Below, one piece after another: positions 19,584-31,252 of a stretch of DNA of 64,000 nucleotides. Below the pieces are notes generated by a model that saw nothing but the letters and a program-made list of their open reading frames with translations, was not told the origin of the DNA and did no database searches. Position 1 is the stretch's first letter. The number at the start of each line of letters is the position of its first letter. Origin of the DNA: Buxus sempervirens (lineage: Eukaryota > Streptophyta > Magnoliopsida > Buxales > Buxaceae); NCBI GenBank assembly GCA_947561395.2, contig OX387184.1:37376766-37440765 (forward strand). Reading direction: 5' to 3'. The position numbers and the translations under genes are program-made.

Positions 19584-19592
19584 CTATTTGTT
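19584..19592. repeat. 9-bp target-site duplication, right copy (MULE)
   Basis: CTATTTGTT, identical to 661-669. Confidence 0.93.
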
Positions 19593-21255
19593 TACATTGG
19601 TAATGGAATTGCTTCATATGCTTGTGAAGGAGGCGACTATTGAAGGGTTTAAGTTTCATAGCAGGTGTGAGAGGCAAGGCATAAAGCACTTGTCATTTGC
19701 TGATGATTTACTAATGTTTTGCAATGGAGACTCGGCGTCGGTTGCGTGCTTTACTAATGCATTACAGAAGTTCTAGGAGTGCTCGGGGTTGGAAGTTAAC
19801 AAGTCAAAGAGCCTGATGTTTATTGCTGGTCTTGATGAACATGCAAAGCAACAAATGTCAATGGAAGCTGGGTTCCCGCTTGGAGACCTTCCTGTAAGGT
19901 ACCTTGTCTTGCCCCTCATTTCATCTCGGTTGTTTGCTTTGGAGTGTGAGCCGCTCATCAACAATGTTAAAACTCAGATTCAGGCTTGGAAGGGCCGTGC
20001 ACTATCATATGCAGGTAGACTTACACTTATTAAGGCCGTCCTATTCTCTATCAAAGTCTACTGGTTATCAGTTTTCATGATTCCTAAGAAGGTGCTCCTT
20101 GAGTTGGAGAGGCTGTGCAGAGTGTTTCTATGGGCTGGCCCGGACATGAAGAGGAAAGCTGTGCCAATATGCTGGGATGTAGTGTGCTCTCCGAAATCAG
20201 AGGGGGGACTTGGGTTGTTCAAGATTCACATATGGAATAAGTGTGCTATATTAGAGAACATTTGGGACATTGTAAGTGGAGCAAACTCGTTATGGCTTAG
20301 ATGGGTGCGGAGTTATCTGGTTAAAGACCGGAATTTTTGGACGTTAAATATACCAGCTGCTGGGTCTTGGATTTGGAAGAAGACACTAAAGCTAAGGGAG
20401 CTAGCACAACGGTTAATAAAGGTAAGGGTTTATAGTGGATCTAACACCTCGCTATGGTTTGATCACTGGCACCCTTTGGGACAACTTTTCAACAGGTACG
20501 GGAGCCGGATTAGCTATGACTCTGGGCTTGGTGTAGAAGCAATGGTAGAGGCCATTATCACGGATGGTGTATGGGATCCACCTCCTACAGTCACCATAGA
20601 CTTGCTTGAGGTATGGGAGAAACTGCATGATCTACCTGGCCTTGATCAAGGAAGGAATGACACGCCCATATGGGTGCCTTCTAATTCTGGAAACTATGAC
20701 ATCAAGAGTTGCTATCAGTTCATGGAGGGGGAACGCCAACAAATGCCGTGGAGCAAACTCATTTGGCACCCACTAGCGATCCCACGGCACTCCTTCATTG
20801 CTTGGGTAGCAATTCATGGAAGACTCCTGACTAAGGCCCAGTTGGTGGAGTGGAATGTGATATCATCGGCTACGTGCATCCTCTGTAGAAGGTATGATGA
20901 GACACAACACCACTTATTCTTCCAGTGTGAGTATAGCCATAATGTGTGGTGTCAATTGTTGCGGCTAAATTGTGCATCACAAGTTGAATGACCATGGCAT
21001 GACAACTTGGAATGGATGGGGCAGCATTTTGCAGGCAACTCCTTTCGCCACATAGCAATGAAGTTATCTTTTGCAGCAACAGTTTATAATATATGGAGGG
21101 AAAGGAACAGGAGAACATTCAACAATAGCTACTTACCACACCAAGTGGTTGTTAACCACATTATTCATGATGTCAGGGACAAGCTCACCATGGCAAAGGT
21201 GCGACTAAAGGCAACCCCTTTGGAGCAGCAGGTGGTGAGCAATTGGAACGTGTAG
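19593..21255 (+). pseudogene. P1 LINE ORF2, right block (RT palm to zf-RVT)
   Basis: Continues 1-660 in frame. It carries LVMELLHML, LSFADDLLMF (catalytic Asp pair intact), LPVRYLVLPL, WKGRALSYAGR, GGLGLFKIH, WVPSNSGNYDIKS, the Cys/His domain (CILCRRYDETQHHLFFQC) and WRERNRRTF. Two in-frame stops: TAG at 19774-19776 and TGA at 20989-20991. The latter looks like CGA to TGA. The terminal stop is at 21255. The gene is dead through one frameshift, two stops and the MULE insertion. Confidence 0.92.
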
Positions 21256-21445
21256 GGTGTGTTTTTGTGGTAGGATGGGGCTTTATTTGTGATATGTATG
21301 GTATAGTTGACACTGAGTGTTGTGTTTTTGTAATTGTGAGCTTGGCCTCTTGTAGCTTACGCCACATGGTGGGGTGATGCTCTCATGATGTACATTCTTC
21401 CCTTCTTTTATATTATTATTTACTTATCTTGCAAAAAAAAAAAAA
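21256..21445 (+). other. P1 3' UTR and poly-A
   Basis: About 177 bp ending TTACTTATCTTGC, then 13 A's at 21433-21445. Ty3/gypsy coding sequence resumes immediately after the tail in an open frame, so P1 inserted into that element. The matching 5' TSD is left of the window. Confidence 0.88.
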
Positions 21446-22621
21446 CATAAGTTAAATAAGAGGCATGCACGATGGGTGGAGTTCATTGAGACATTTCCAT
21501 ATGTCATTCGGTACAAGCAAGGTAAAGAAAACATTGTTGCAGATGCACTTTCACGAAGGTATTTATTACTTTCTACTCTTGATGCAAAGTTACTTGGTTT
21601 TGAGCATATAAAAGAATTGTATCCTTTTTAGACCATGATTTTTGTGAGGAATATCGGGCTTGTGAGAAAAATGCAGTGGGTAAGTTCTATAGGCATGAGG
21701 ATTTCTTGTTTAGGGAAAATAAGTTGTGTGTACCCAATAGCTCTTTGCGTGATTTGTTAGTAAGGGAATCCCATGGTGGAGGATTAATGGACATTTTGGA
21801 GTTGATAAGACCTTAGCAGTTCTGCAAGAACATTTTTATTGGCCACACATGAAAATAGATGTTGAGAGAATTTGTGGGAGATGTGTGACATGTAGGCAAG
21901 CAAAATCCTGAGTGCAACCCCATGGTTTATACACACCATTGCCCATTCCCAGTGAACCTTGGATTGATATTTCTATGGATTTTGTGTTAGGTTTGCCTAG
22001 GACTAAACATGGTAGGGATTCGATCTTTGTGGTTGTGGATAGATTTTCTAAGATGGCTCATTTTATTCCATGTCACAAAACTGATGATGCTTCACATGTT
22101 GCTAAATTGTTCTTTAGAGAGATTGTGAGATTACATGGTATGCCTAGAACAATTGTTTCAGATCGAGATGCTAAGTTCTTGAGTTACTTTTGGAAGACTT
22201 TATGGGCTAAGTTAGGAACTAAATTGTTGTTTTCTACTACTTGTCACCCACAAACTGATGGTCAAACCGAGGTAGTGAATAGGACTTTGTCTACCTTATT
22301 GAGGGCCATAATCAAAAAGGAACATCAAAACTTGGGAAGAGTGCTTACCACATGTTGAGTTTGCTTATAATCGTAATGTTCATTTTGCTACTAAGTTTTC
22401 ACCGTTTGAAATTGTCTATGGTTTTAATCCCTTAACTCCATTGGATTTAACTCCATTGCCTTTATCAGAACGTACTAACTTGGATGGATAGAAAAATGCT
22501 GAATTTGTTAAGCAGATACATGAGAAGGCAAGGCTTAACATTGAAAGGAAGATGGAGCAATATGCTAGACAAGTAAACAAAGGGCGCCAAAAGCTGATTT
22601 TTGAACCTGGAGATTGGGTTT
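21446..22621 (+). pseudogene. Ty3/gypsy pol fragment: RNase H end, zinc-binding domain, integrase
   Basis: 21446-21631: RNase H end with [10 protein letters not shown]. About 21630-21911: H2C2-type integrase N-terminal domain (HGGG, then [12 protein letters not shown]) in shifted frames. 21912-22358: integrase core with [27 protein letters not shown] and [14 protein letters not shown], giving the D, D and E catalytic positions. A frameshift at about 22340 is followed by [11 protein letters not shown] and [15 protein letters not shown]. Stops follow (TAG at about 22489). Several frame breaks show it is inactive. Integrase inserts the DNA copy of such elements. No envelope-like frame is visible. 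Confidence 0.85.
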
Positions 22622-22929
22622 AGTGCCACTTTTAATGTTGCTGACTTTTCTCCTTTTGATGTAGGTGAAGATTTGAGGGCAAATCCATTTCTAGAGAAGG
22701 GGAATGATGATGGCAAGGCTGCTAAAGAATTACAAGAACCCATCAAAGTCCCAATTGGACCCGTCACAAGAGCCTGAGCTAAACGTTTCAAGGAAGAGCT
22801 TAATAATTTAATCAAGAAGGTCCAAGAAGAGGAGCTGGACATGATCAAAAAAGAAGAACCAACCAGATTAATCCACATCATCAAAGTTAACGAAGTCAAA
22901 ATTTGAATCCACATGGAGGACTTCTTAGG

Positions 22930-23436
22930 TGGCATGAAATGCTTCAAACTTGGTTCAATGAATTTAGTCTTTTATTTAGATTCAATGAATGTGGTCTTTT
23001 AATTATTCTAAGAGCCTTTTAGTTAATCTAAGAGTCTTTTAGTTATTCTAAAAGTCTTTTATCTTTTCAAGATTGTTGTTTCCTAAGAGTCTTTTAGTTA
23101 TTCTAAGAGTCTTTTATCTTTTCTATGTAATTTTCAGCCTATATATATATAGGTGTGTAAGACAATGGAGAAGACAACTTGTGATTCAGAAAATTAAGAG
23201 TATTCTTCTCTTTGGTTCTTTTCGAACTTTTCGAACTTATCAAGGATTTCCTTGTGGCGTTCATCCTCGACTTATCAAACAGTTCATCTATCCCCGTTTG
23301 TGGCGTCTTCATCATACCAAGGTTCTTGCTTCAATATAAGCAACAGGTTGCGGTTTCCATACAAATCTGATTCTAGACGATCAAAGTTCCTGTTCGATTA
23401 CGGGTTTCGTCATAGGTTGGCGTGGTTCGTATATCA
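22930..23436 (+). repeat. 3' LTR of the Ty3/gypsy element (left edge uncertain)
   Basis: Non-coding region between the end of pol (about 22905) and the P3 LINE. It contains a TATA-like stretch at 23143-23152 (CTATATATATATAG) followed by transcript-like sequence, and ends in CA at 23436. Three exact-spacing 20-bp units (RRTTAWTCTAAGAGYCTTTT) lie at 23001-23060, with partial copies at 23083-23116. The start cannot be fixed because the other LTR is outside the window. Confidence 0.6.
23001..23060 (+). repeat. 20-bp tandem repeat inside the LTR, three units
   Basis: Units at 23001, 23021 and 23041, each close to AGTTATTCTAAGAGTCTTTT; one more near-copy spans 23095-23116. Confidence 0.85.
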
Positions 23437-25150
23437 CTTCATACCAGGTAGACGTATTTCTAATAATTTCATGATCACACAAGAGCTTCTTCATAACTAT
23501 CATCTGAACAAGAGTAGCCCAAGATGTGCTCTGAAGATTAACATTATGAAGGCATATGATTCAGTAAATTGGGATGTTATCCCAATGATATTGAGAGCCG
23601 TGAACTTTCCGGAAAAGTTTATAAGTTGGGTCATGGAATGCATTTCAACGCCTAGCTACTCTTTAAACATGAATGGAAACCTAGTTGGATTCTTCAAGGG
23701 AGCAAGAGGCCTTCGACAAGGTGACCCTCTCTCACCATATATATTTGTGCTTATCATGGAACTATTTATGGGCATCTTACAAAGATATGCAAGCCAAGAT
23801 TTTAAATATCATCCAAAATGCCAAAAGTTGGATAGTAAGGCTCTTTGCTTCGCCGATGACTTAATGATCTTCTCTAAAGGTGAGCTCAAATCTATCCAAA
23901 GTATACTCAGGTGCTTGGACATGTTTGGAACCTACTCAAGGCTGAAGATAAATCGAGGCAAGAGTCAGCTGTTCTGTTGTGTTGTCCCAATAGAGACCCA
24001 GGAAATGATTGTACAAAGCAGCCAAGTTCCTCTCAGCACCCTACCAACAGGGTACTTGGGTCTTCCACTTATTACCTCCAGATTAAAAGCAAGGGATTGT
24101 GAGGTGTTGCTTCAACGTATGAAGGTAAAGGTACAATCTTGGAAAACTAGATCTTTGTCGTATGTTGGAAGAGTCCAACTCATAAAATCGGTCCTATTCT
24201 CAACTTTTGTATACTGGTTATCCTCCTTTCTTTTACCTAAAGGAGTTCTTTTGGAGATTGAGAGACTGTGTAGGTGCTTCCTATGGTTAGCGCCGGATCT
24301 GAAAAAGAAAATGAACCCAATAAGTTGGGGCAAGATATGTCTACTGAAGGATGAGGGTGGATTAGGCTTGATCAACATCCACAAGTGGAATGCATCAGCG
24401 ATAACTCAATACTTGTGGAGGATTATCAAGGCGGATGGCTCACTATGGTATGAGTGGACTAATCAAAACCACTTAAAAGGAAGGAGTATTTGGCAAGTAA
24501 CACAACCAGCAAACCCTACTTGGCAATGGAGGAAAATCTTGAAACAAAGAAGCCACTTCTTTCATCATCTTCATTATCGTATTGGCAATGGAGAGCTCAC
24601 ATGGCTTTGGTTTGATAATTGACTCCCAATGGGATCTATATTTCAGAAATTTGGAAGAAGAATTATTTATGACTCTGGTCTCCCCTTGAATGCAAGAGTC
24701 TCATCAATAATATATGAAGGTACCTGGGACCCTCCTCCAACCAACACCCATGAGTTAAATGAAGTTTGGAGCCATCTTAACTCCCTCCCAAGCCCTGACA
24801 TATCACAAGAAGACAAGGTATGTTGCTTGTATTCTACAACAGGTGTCTACAGTGTCAAAGAAGCCTATGAAGCCATGAGAGAAGCATCCCCAAAAGTTTC
24901 TTGGGCAGATTTAGTGTGGTTCCCTAATAACATTCCAAGGCACTCTTTTCTACTTTGGATGGCTATCGGAGATTACTCACACAAGATCTGCTCCTTACTC
25001 GGAACATCATTAGTCAATCCAAATGTGTGTTATGCCAAGCTAGCACTGAGAATGTGGACCATCTCTTCTTCGGTTGCAACTCTTCTCAAAAGATATGGAG
25101 AAGTCTTCTAAGGAAGAGTTGCATCATCAGGAAAAAAACAACTTTGAAGT
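23437..25150 (+). pseudogene. P3 LINE ORF2, left block (RT to zf-RVT)
   Basis: Begins mid-RT at FIPGRR, directly after the gypsy LTR; the N-terminal part is left of the window. Shows NIMKAYDSV, LRQGDPLSPYIF, LCFADDLMIF, WKTRSLSYVGR, GGLGLINIH and the Cys/His block (CVLCQASTENVDHLFFGC). Lesions: TGA at 24620-24622 in LWFDNW (TGG to TGA) and a frameshift at about 24970 (WMAI to RRLLTQD). The recognisable sequence ends near 25150 with SCIIRKK. The last part of the protein appears at 35029-35222. About 40 residues of the usual length between the two blocks are not found, so a small deletion accompanied the later insertions. Confidence 0.85.
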
Positions 25151-25498
25151 TTGTGAACCTAGCCACCCTCGCCCTCCTCCCATGAAAAAAAAACCGCCCT
25201 CACGAACAGTAACTTTCAAGTGTTGTTTGGAACTTCTGTTCGTGCTTGGAACCTAGCCACCCCGTGTTGCTGGTGTTCGGACCTACTGTTCGCGATTGGT
25301 TCTACTGGCCGTGAGCAAGATCGGAGCAAGTTTGGAGCTTCCGTTCGGAATTTCTGTGGAGGAGCAGTTCCGGAGATTGTGTTGCGTGGAACCTGCTTCT
25401 CTGTGGTGTCAGGCGCTTCCATCTGTGGAGCCTGGTGCTTGCTCGGGTCGAGCAGGTTCTATCCGGGCGAAGCTGGCGTGTCTGGCACCAAATGACCT
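25151..25498 (+). other. P3/P4 junction and P4 5' leader
   Basis: Contains GAACCTAGCCACCC twice (25155 and 25249) and the TTCTGTTCGTGC / TTGGAACTT style repeats typical of LINE leaders in this window. The exact boundary between P3 and P4 cannot be placed. Confidence 0.5.
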
Positions 25499-27003
25499 GA
25501 TGAACTCGATTAACCCGAACCAATCTCGCTTCTCAATTTCAGAATTCCCGCCGTTGGTTGAGCCCGCAACTTCATGCGTTGACCCTGGTAGCGCTCTGGC
25601 ATCTTCTGACTGCCTGCAACCTGAGATGCTCAGGCCTTCTTCTGCGGCTGCCCCCAGACCTGAGCTGGTCTCTGCTGCTGAGTTGCTTAGGCCTTCTTCT
25701 GCTGCTGTTACTTGTCATAGCGAGGCTTCTCCTCATGGTCCTACCAATGGCATTAATGCATGGTCTTCTCTCTTCAGTCAGAGATCCTCATCCAGATCAA
25801 AGTTACAATACTTTCCGCCTACTCTTGAGGATGGAAGAGTTGTGATTGCCCTACCTCTGGACATGGCTCAGGAGGGCATTCGACTGTGGAGTGGCAGCCT
25901 TGTCAGCCACTTCATTAATAGGTAGCTCCCTCTTCCGGTTGTTAGAAGCTTGGCTGTAAAATTGTGGGGCAAGCTTGGTGATGTTCAGGTTTCGGCAGCT
26001 GGCAAGGATTTTTACATCTTCAGATTCAGTAATGCATCGGCTAGGGAGAAAGTGCTTCAACAAGCACCATGGCATTTCGCAGTCCTTCGGTCAATGTCCC
26101 CATGGAGTATTGGACTCCGGTGGGGTTAAGCTTCTTGGCAAGTGGTGTCGGCACTCCCTTATACCTGGATGAGGCCACGGAGAAGAGATCCAGATTAACC
26201 TATGCATGAATATGTGTGGAAATAGATGTTGAATGTCAGTTCCCAGCAAGTTTGTTTATGAATATCTTGGGTAATGGGAATGGGATTGAAGATGTCATCG
26301 AGGTGGAAGTCGAGTATGAGTGGAAGCCTGCCATTTGTAGTCATTGCAAGTCCTTCGGTCATCTGGACAGCAATGTATCAAGATGCCGGCCAAAGAATGG
26401 GTGCCCACGGGTCGATCTTTCAAGGTTGACCTAAACAATAACCTTGTTATCGATCAGGAGGGAGATGTTCCGTCTACTGCTGTCCAAGCTCCTCAGGCTT
26501 CACAAACTACAGGTGCTTCCACTCCTGACTGGATTACTGTTATAGCAAAGGGGAAGCAGGTGTGCACTGAGGCTTCTCCTGAATGTTCGGCCTCTCCTTG
26601 TACTCCTCCACTTACGAGGGTGGAACCAACGGTTGGTGAAAGTAGTGGGCGCACTTGTAGTGATGGTTCCCATCAGAATTCTTCATGCCATGAGGTTCTT
26701 GAATGCCGAGATGACAATACCATAGCTATTGATATGAATGTCACCAGCACTGAGACGAGGAACAATACTTCTTGTAACGATGGCATTGCCTCAACCAACA
26801 GCCCCGGTTGGGAGAGTGGTAACAAATTCGAACCTTTAGCAGATGACTATGCTGCGAAGAAGTCTGCAACCTCATCAAGGAAAAAATCCAAACGCAAGTC
26901 CAAGAAGGTCTTATTGGTTGACGAAATTGCTATGAAGCAAGCCAAGGCTGCAAAGTCAGATTTGAGTAGTGAGGTCGACCCCATCAATGTTCTCCATGAT
27001 TAA
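25499..27003 (+). pseudogene. P4 ORF1 (broken)
   Basis: Start MNSINPNQSRFS with SEFPPLVEP (FPPL motif), AWSSLF motif, and DUF4283-like region from MAQEGIRLWSGSLVSHF. Lesions: TAG at 25923-25925 (NR*LPLPVV), a frameshift or small deletion around 26080 (WHFA to SVNVPMEYWT), a TGA at 26207-26209 (YA*ICVEID), and a frameshift inside the zinc knuckle (CSHCKSFGHLDS, about 26370). The C-terminal third is open (26344-27003) and ends with KKSKRKSKKVLLVDEIAMKQAK. The stop overlaps the ORF2 start (ATGATTAA, 26996-27003). Confidence 0.85.
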
Positions 27004-30000
27004 AGTCGCATCTTGGAATCTTAGGGGTCTAAACGACCCAGGGAAGCAAAGGATGGTAAGGGAATTCTTGGAAACTAATGGTATTGGTGTGGTAGGTTTA
27101 CTTGAAACAAATATCAGATCGGTTAACACTTCTTCTGTTCTAGCAAGGATTTGCCCTCTCTGGAACTATGTAGCCAACTACTGCTCAGCGATCAAGGGAA
27201 GAATTATCATATGCTGGAATCCAAGCATTGTACATGTTATGCCTGTGTTCAAATCTGATCAGGTTATTCACTGTGCACTGCAGTGGGATCAAAATAAGTG
27301 TTTCATCTCTTTTGTTTATGGCCACAAGGACTATATCTTTAGGAGACAACTGTGGGCGGACTTGAATTCACTGAGAACTTTGGAACCATGGCTCGTCATT
27401 GGTGACATGAATTGTGTTAAGAAAGCAGGGGAGAAAGTAGGCGGAAGGAGGCCAAAAACAGGTCCTATACACGACTTTAACTCTTGTATTGAAGGTAACT
27501 CCTTATTTGAGTTGAAGTACAAAGGAAGCAACCTATCCTGGAGTAACTGTAGCTTGGGGAGTGAGAGAATCGCCTGCAAGTTGGACCATGCTTTTGTCAA
27601 CTTTGAGTGGATTAAGGAGTTCATGGATTCTGAAGCTGACTTTCTTCAACCCGAAATTTCAGATCATAGCCCATGCATTGTCAATATAGGCACAAGGCAG
27701 CAAAGGGGAGCAAGACCCTTTAAGTGCTTCAATAATTGGGCTAAGGAACCAGATTTCCTAAATTTAGTCAGTGAAGCTTAGAGCGTTCCGGTTTCAGGCA
27801 CTCCTATGTTCCAACTTATCTACAAGTTATCTGGGATACCCCAAGTTTCAAAAAAAAAAGTTAAAGCATCTGAAATTCAAGCTTCATGAATGGAGTAACT
27901 CAAAGTTCAAGAACCTGAATGGAAAAATTTTGGAGCTGCAATCTGAGCTTTCTACTAGCCAGAAATCCCTTGATATTCATCCACTCGACTTGGCTCTTGC
28001 GGCCAATGAGAGGGACTTGAAGCAGAGGATTGGGACATTAGCTAGAGCTCACGAGGAACAGCTGAGGCAAAAGTCTAGATTGCAATGGCTCAAGGTTGGG
28101 GACAGCAATACTGCTTTCTTTCATCGGACTGTTATCAGTAGAAGGGCTTTCAACAGAATCAACAGCATTTATACAGATCAGGGTACCAGGGTTGAAGATC
28201 AGGCCCAAATCAGAAGGCTGTTCTTGAACCATTTTTACAATCTCCTTGGTAATAGCCGTGGAACTACTGTATTAGGTGTGCGGATATTCAGGATTTCATC
28301 CATAAAAGGTTTGCTGTTTCACAAAGGGCTATTCTTTTTACTTGTGGATGAAGATGAGATAAAGAATGTTCTTTTTAATATTAATGAAGACAAATCTCCG
28401 AGACCTGATGGATACACATCAAAATTCTTCAAAGTAGCATGGCAAGTTGTTGGCAATGATGTTGTAAGGGCTATCATGAGCTTCTTTCGGTCTGCAAAGC
28501 TTCTCAAACAAATGAATCACTCCTTCATCACCCTCATTCCTAAGGTGTAGAACCCTACTCGTATGGGGGACTTTCGCCCCATCTCTTGCGTCAACACCAT
28601 TTATAAGTGTATAGCAAAAATCCTGGCTAATAGACTGAAGCTGGTAATTGATGACTTGGTCGGAGAGTACCAATTGGCGTTTATACCGGGCAGAAGCATA
28701 TCCGATAACATTTTGTTAGTCCATGAGCTGGTCCACAATTACCACTTGGATAGTAGGCAGCCAAAGTGTGCTCTCAAAATTGACTTGAGAAAGGCGTTTG
28801 ACTCAGTCAATTGGTGCATCATTCCTGCTATTCTTCAATGCATGCATTTCCCTCCAGTTTTCATATCTTGGATTCAAGAGTGCATCACCACCACCTCCTT
28901 CTCTATTGTAATGAATGGAAGTCCAGAGGGATTCTCTAAAGGTGCAAAGGGGTTGGCATCATCAGGAAGCATACACAAACCGGGTTTTATTTCCATCCTA
29001 GATGTGCTGAAATGAGGTTGGATGTGGTGTGCTTTGCAGATGATCCTTTCTTATTTTCAAAAGGGGAGTTGCAATCCGTTTCCACCTTGATGCAAGCTCT
29101 AACGCAGGTGAACGAGATCATAGGATTGGCTTGCAATGAAAACAAAAGCCAAGTGTTCTTCAGTGGGGTTCACCAGGATGTGATAACATCTATTCTAAGA
29201 GCTTCACGTTTCAGCCAAGGACAGCTACCGGTGCGGTATTTGGGCTTGCCTCTTGTCACTAAAAAATTCTAAGCATGATTGTGAGGAGTTGGTGCTCAAG
29301 ATAAGATCTAGAATACAGTCTTGGAAGAGAAACATGTTATCTTATGTTGGACGCCTACAGCTTGTCCAATCAGTCTTGTTTGCCACACAAATTCACTGGT
29401 TGTCTTCTTTCTTGCTTCCCAAAAGTGTGATAAGGCAGATTAACAAGTTATGCTCAGCTTTTCTTTGGGGTGGTGATGACTTAAGGCACAAAATCGAGCT
29501 CATTAGCTGGAGCCAAATCTGCACGCCAAAAGAGGTGGGGGGTCTTGGACTCGAGAACATTGAAGTTTGGAATATGGCAGCAACCCTTAAGAAGGTATGG
29601 CTACTCATGTCTTCTGCCTCTTCGCTATGGGTTCAGTGGGTGCAAAAATTTCTAATCAAGAACAGAAATTTCTGGTCTTTAAAGCTTCCCAACTCTTGTT
29701 CTTGGGCTTGGAGGAAGATCCTCAAAGCTAGACCGCTGGCTCTTCAGCTATCTAAACAAGTGGTCCATGATGGTAAGTCCACTTGGTTGTGGCATGACAA
29801 TTGGCTGCCATTTGGCCCATTGATTACGAGATATGGGAATCGCATTGTTTATGATTCGGGGCTTGGCCGTGATGCACGAGTTGAGGAGATTATTTCTGGC
29901 AATGACTGGTGTATCCCACCTTCGACCTCTCATCAATTGATGGAGGCATGGCAGCAACTGCAGCATATTCCAAAACCTAATGCCACTCTCTCGGATAAAT

Positions 30001-30619
30001 TCTTTTGGCTGCCGACTAATGGCAACATCTTCACCATCAAGGATACATACACTAGCATTTGTCAATGTCACCATCACCATCTCCAGTGGTTTCGTGGGAC
30101 AAGCTCATATGGTTTGCAAGTAACATTCTGAGACATGCGTTTATCACTTGGCTTGCGATCAAGGAATGGCTTCTAACTCAAGATCGATTGTGCCACCTTG
30201 GCATCCTTACCCATTCGAAGTGCATCTTCTGTCAAGGTAACCAGGAATCCATATCACATTTGTTTTTTGAATGTATTGACAGCAAGTATATTTGGGAACA
30301 GGTGTTGTGGATACTTGGTTTCAATCGCATTATAAAGCCATGGAGAGAGGAGGTAAGTTGGGCATCCCACAAGTTCAAAGGGAAGACTGTGAAGGCAAAA
30401 ATTAAAAGGGTGGCGCTTGCTGCCACCATTTACAATCTATGGCTTGAAAGAAATAGGCGAAGATTCCAAAACGCGTTTTTGCCAAGGGAGTTGATTGTCA
30501 AGCGCATAAAGGATGAGGTGTTTCACAAATTTGCTGGTGAGAACTTAGTCATGAAAGACAGCCCATCTAATAGGACGTTCATGGAGAGGTGGGGATTTAA
30601 TGTAAACTTTGTTTTGTAG
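26996..30619 (+). pseudogene. P4 ORF2 (broken; RT core motif deleted)
   Basis: ATG at 26996 (MIKVASWNLRGLNDPGKQ). The endonuclease is largely readable (LETNIRSVN, GDMNCVKKA, ISDHSPCIV). Lesions: TAG at 27779-27781 (TGG to TAG), a frameshift in an A-run near 27850, TAG at 28548-28550, a frameshift at the A-run near 29265 (VTKKF/KNSKHD), and one near 30070. Around 28955 the protein jumps from GAKGL to RKHTQTGF, so the invariant RQGDP...SPYLFVLVMEVF segment is deleted. FADD is retained but the next residue is Pro instead of Leu. The C-terminal domain (CIFCQGNQESISHLFFEC) and WLERNRRRF are present. Non-functional. Confidence 0.9.
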
Positions 30620-30772
30620 CTTCCTAGCCTTTGTCTCATGGGCTAGTTTCCTTTCGTTCTTGCTTTGTAAGCCTCTAGGCTTTGGTGGTTTCTTCCACCT
30701 CGTTTTTGTACCCTCATTGTAATTATCTTTATCAATGCACACTTTACTTACTTTCCAAAAAAAAAAAAAAAA

Positions 30773-30885
30773 GGAATCCATTACAGTGGGAGTTGGAGCT
30801 GAACTAGGCAATGCAGAATTTTAAAGGTACAAACTTGGTTGCTATACTTAAAAAGTCTTCTCTTGGTTGCTACACTTGACCAAGT
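30773..30885. other. Unassigned 113 bp between P4 tail and P5
   Basis: Sequence between the P4 poly-A and the first recognisable P5 ORF1 residues. It contains a near-repeat (TTGGTTGCTATACTTAAAAAG at 30836 and TTGGTTGCTACACTTGACC at 30864). Could be ORF1 linker of P5 or the insertion target; no homology seen. Confidence 0.4.
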
Positions 30886-30889
30886 GGAT

Positions 30890-31252
30890 TCCGGTAAGAG
30901 TGATGGAGATCCCATTGATCCAGATGTGCCAACTTCCCAGCCTCAATCTCAATCTGATAGTGTATTGACCATACCTCTTCCACAGCAAGGGAGCACTTTA
31001 GAGATTGTTTCGGAGCCTACTTGTGCTCAAAACTTGGTTGATGAAGTAATTACAGTTACCCCTAACAGATTTGAACCTCTTGTCCAAAGCAGTCTAGAGC
31101 CTAAAAGGAGCTCATCGTCCTCCAAGAAAAATAAGAAAAAAAAGAGAATCCTTGTTGATGAAGTGGCCATGAAGCATGCTAAAAGCAATCCAGTGGGTAA
31201 AAGCCTGGAATTAAGAGATGGGGGTGGGGGTGATCATGTGAATTATGCTTAA
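30890..31252 (+). pseudogene. P5 ORF1, C-terminal fragment
   Basis: About 120 residues of the variable linker and the conserved tail (SSSKKNKKKKRILVDEVAMKHAK), preceded by the TPNRFEPL block also seen in P7 (TPNRFVIPE), M3 (SPNKFECLVDE) and M4 (SPNRFALLSD). No N-terminal region, DUF4283-like domain or zinc knuckle. It ends with TAA overlapping the ORF2 ATG (ATGCTTAA, 31245-31252). Confidence 0.85.

Larger units (their letters stand above)
21446..23436 (+). mobile_element. Ty3/gypsy LTR retrotransposon, 3' part
   Basis: Contains the end of the RNase H domain, an integrase, the pol C-terminus and the 3' LTR. The 5' LTR, gag, protease and RT must lie left of the window, beyond P1. The right edge is placed at ...GTTCGTATATCA (23436) because the P3 LINE frame (FIPGRR) resumes in the next base and LTRs end in CA. 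The expected 5-bp TSD would be CTTCA at 23437-23441; its partner is outside the window, so this end is inferred. Confidence 0.82.
25187..30772 (+). mobile_element. P4: near full-length LINE, degenerate
   Basis: Leader from about 25187 (edge uncertain), ORF1 from 25499, ORF2 from 26996, a 3' end ...CTTTACTTACTTTCC at 30742-30756, and 16 A's (30757-30772). No convincing TSD was found: GGAATCCATTAC follows the tail, but no copy lies near 25100-25200. The element has many frame breaks and a deletion in the RT core, so it is old or was long non-functional. Confidence 0.82.

Noticed and set aside
22465-22947. Minus-strand 160-codon frame over the gypsy pol end
   Set aside because: Antisense of recognisable pol C-terminal sequence; hydrophobic composition only.
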